Assembly (NCBI RefSeq): GCF_000959445.1
Contig: NZ_CP009630.1
Span: 558,001 to 622,000, forward strand
Origin: Burkholderia vietnamiensis LMG 10929
Lineage (GTDB): Bacteria > Pseudomonadota > Gammaproteobacteria > Burkholderiales > Burkholderiaceae
Direction of reading: 5' to 3'
Length of the DNA stretch: 64,000 nt
The stretch's first letter is position 1. Each line of letters opens with the position of its first letter. This document shows positions 63,501 through 64,000 of the stretch, one piece after another. The position numbers were made by a program, and so were the translations under genes. Under the pieces are notes generated by a model that was not told where the DNA came from, ran no database searches, and saw only the letters and a program-made list of their open reading frames with translations.

Positions 63501-64000
63501 CTACTCGCCGCCCCCCTCGGCATACCCACGCAGCCCGTTTGCGAGCGCGTCGAATACGACGCGACAGCGCGCGCTCGTGCGCAGATCCTCGTGCATGACC
63601 ACCCAGGTCTCCAACGCGAGCGCGGGCGTATCCGGCAGCACGCGAACGAGCCGCGCATCGCGCCTGGCGAGCGCGCTCTGACAGAAACCGATCCCGTACC
63701 CCGCACGGATCATCGCCAGTTGCGCGAGATTGCTGTCGGTGCGCAGCGCGAACGCGTCGCGCTTCCACTGCGGCATCGCGCGGCCGGCCGCGCGAATGAA
63801 CGGCGTCACCGTATCGAAACCGATCAGCGCGTGACGCGCGAGCTCATCGACCGTCGACGGCGCGCCGTTGCGCGCGAGATAGTCGTCGCGCGCATGCAGC
63901 GCGACCTCGATCGCGCCGATGCGCCGCGCGACGAGCGCATCCTGCGCAGGCGGCGCCATGCGCACTGCAATATCGGCTTCGCGGTTCAGCACGTCCTGGA
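63501..64000 (-). CDS. LysR-family regulator, C-terminal part (cut by window edge)
   Basis: The frame is open to the right edge, so the HTH is outside. The 166 visible residues are the effector-binding domain of a LysR protein. Matching blocks are the conserved start DIAVRMAPP, VARRIGAIEVALHARDDYLA, MPQWKRDAFALRTDSNLAQLAMIRAGYGIGFCQSALA and a terminal VVFDALANGLRGYAEGGGE. The RAGYGIGxxP-like block (AGYGIGFCQSALA) is typical. It is convergent with the other LysR gene. Confidence 0.88.
   Translation of the reverse strand, partial: QDVLNREADIAVRMAPPAQDALVARRIGAIEVALHARDDYLARNGAPSTVDELARHALIGFDTVTPFIRAAGRAMPQWKRDAFALRTDSNLAQLAMIRAGYGIGFCQSALARRDARLVRVLPDTPALALETWVVMHEDLRTSARCRVVFDALANGLRGYAEGGGE

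Overview
The window is GC-rich (roughly two-thirds G+C) and reads like a secondary replicon of a Burkholderia species, most likely of the B. cepacia complex. The grounds are the strong G/C third-position bias, the large number of LuxR, LysR and AraC regulators, entericidin, periplasmic oxidoreductase and MCP genes, and above all a non-canonical type III secretion (T3SS) locus. This is inferred from gene content; no rRNA or other taxonomic marker is present.

Region 1 (1-2685): the tail of an Nramp-type metal transporter, a terminator, then two divergent LuxR-type regulators sharing a promoter region with a helically phased CGTAATA repeat. Region 2 (2947-16128): a tight plus-strand T3SS operon, sctV-S-C-D-(F-like)-I-J-K-L-N-O-T-U, with most genes overlapping by a few bases and one strong hairpin before the needle-like gene. 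Region 3 (16395-18362): an asparagine synthetase gene downstream of sctU. Region 4 (18459-34834, minus strand): sctQ-sctR-lytic transglycosylase followed by a single 4,493-codon gene. The giant protein carries three tandem copies of a module ending in a zinc-metallopeptidase-like domain; two copies also contain a kinase-like domain. It has hydrophobic segments at both ends and a C-terminal LysM-like domain. Together regions 2-4 encode a basal body, export gate, ATPase complex and rod. No recognisable translocon, tip, ruler or gatekeeper gene lies here, and SctU lacks the NPTH autocleavage motif. The giant protein is the obvious candidate substrate.

Region 5 (35293-39826): an orphan winged-helix regulator with a GTTACG repeat cluster upstream, then a two-subunit molybdenum/iron-sulfur oxidoreductase of the isoquinoline 1-oxidoreductase type, divergent from an AraC regulator across an 11-bp direct repeat with 21-bp period. 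Region 6 (39827-41770) is about 1.9 kb without a supportable gene. Region 7 (41771-47259): four exported low-complexity proteins, a fifth exported protein and a sigma-54 activator. Region 8 (47362-52256): a conserved hypothetical, a NarL/RcsB-type response regulator, a chemoreceptor and a ketopantoate reductase family enzyme.

Region 9 (52425-57961): a MobA/MocA-like nucleotidyltransferase, an aspartate carbamoyltransferase with a fused N-terminal helix-turn-helix and a perfect palindrome before its start, an entericidin with a strong terminator, two membrane proteins and an AraC regulator whose Shine-Dalgarno lies inside a heptamer repeat. Region 10 (58094-64000): a frameshifted MoaF-like relic, a DapB-like reductase, an SDR, a small Cys-rich protein, an MFS exporter divergent from a LysR regulator, and a partial LysR. 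Short tandem repeats (7-mers and 9-mers) recur between genes in the last 11 kb.
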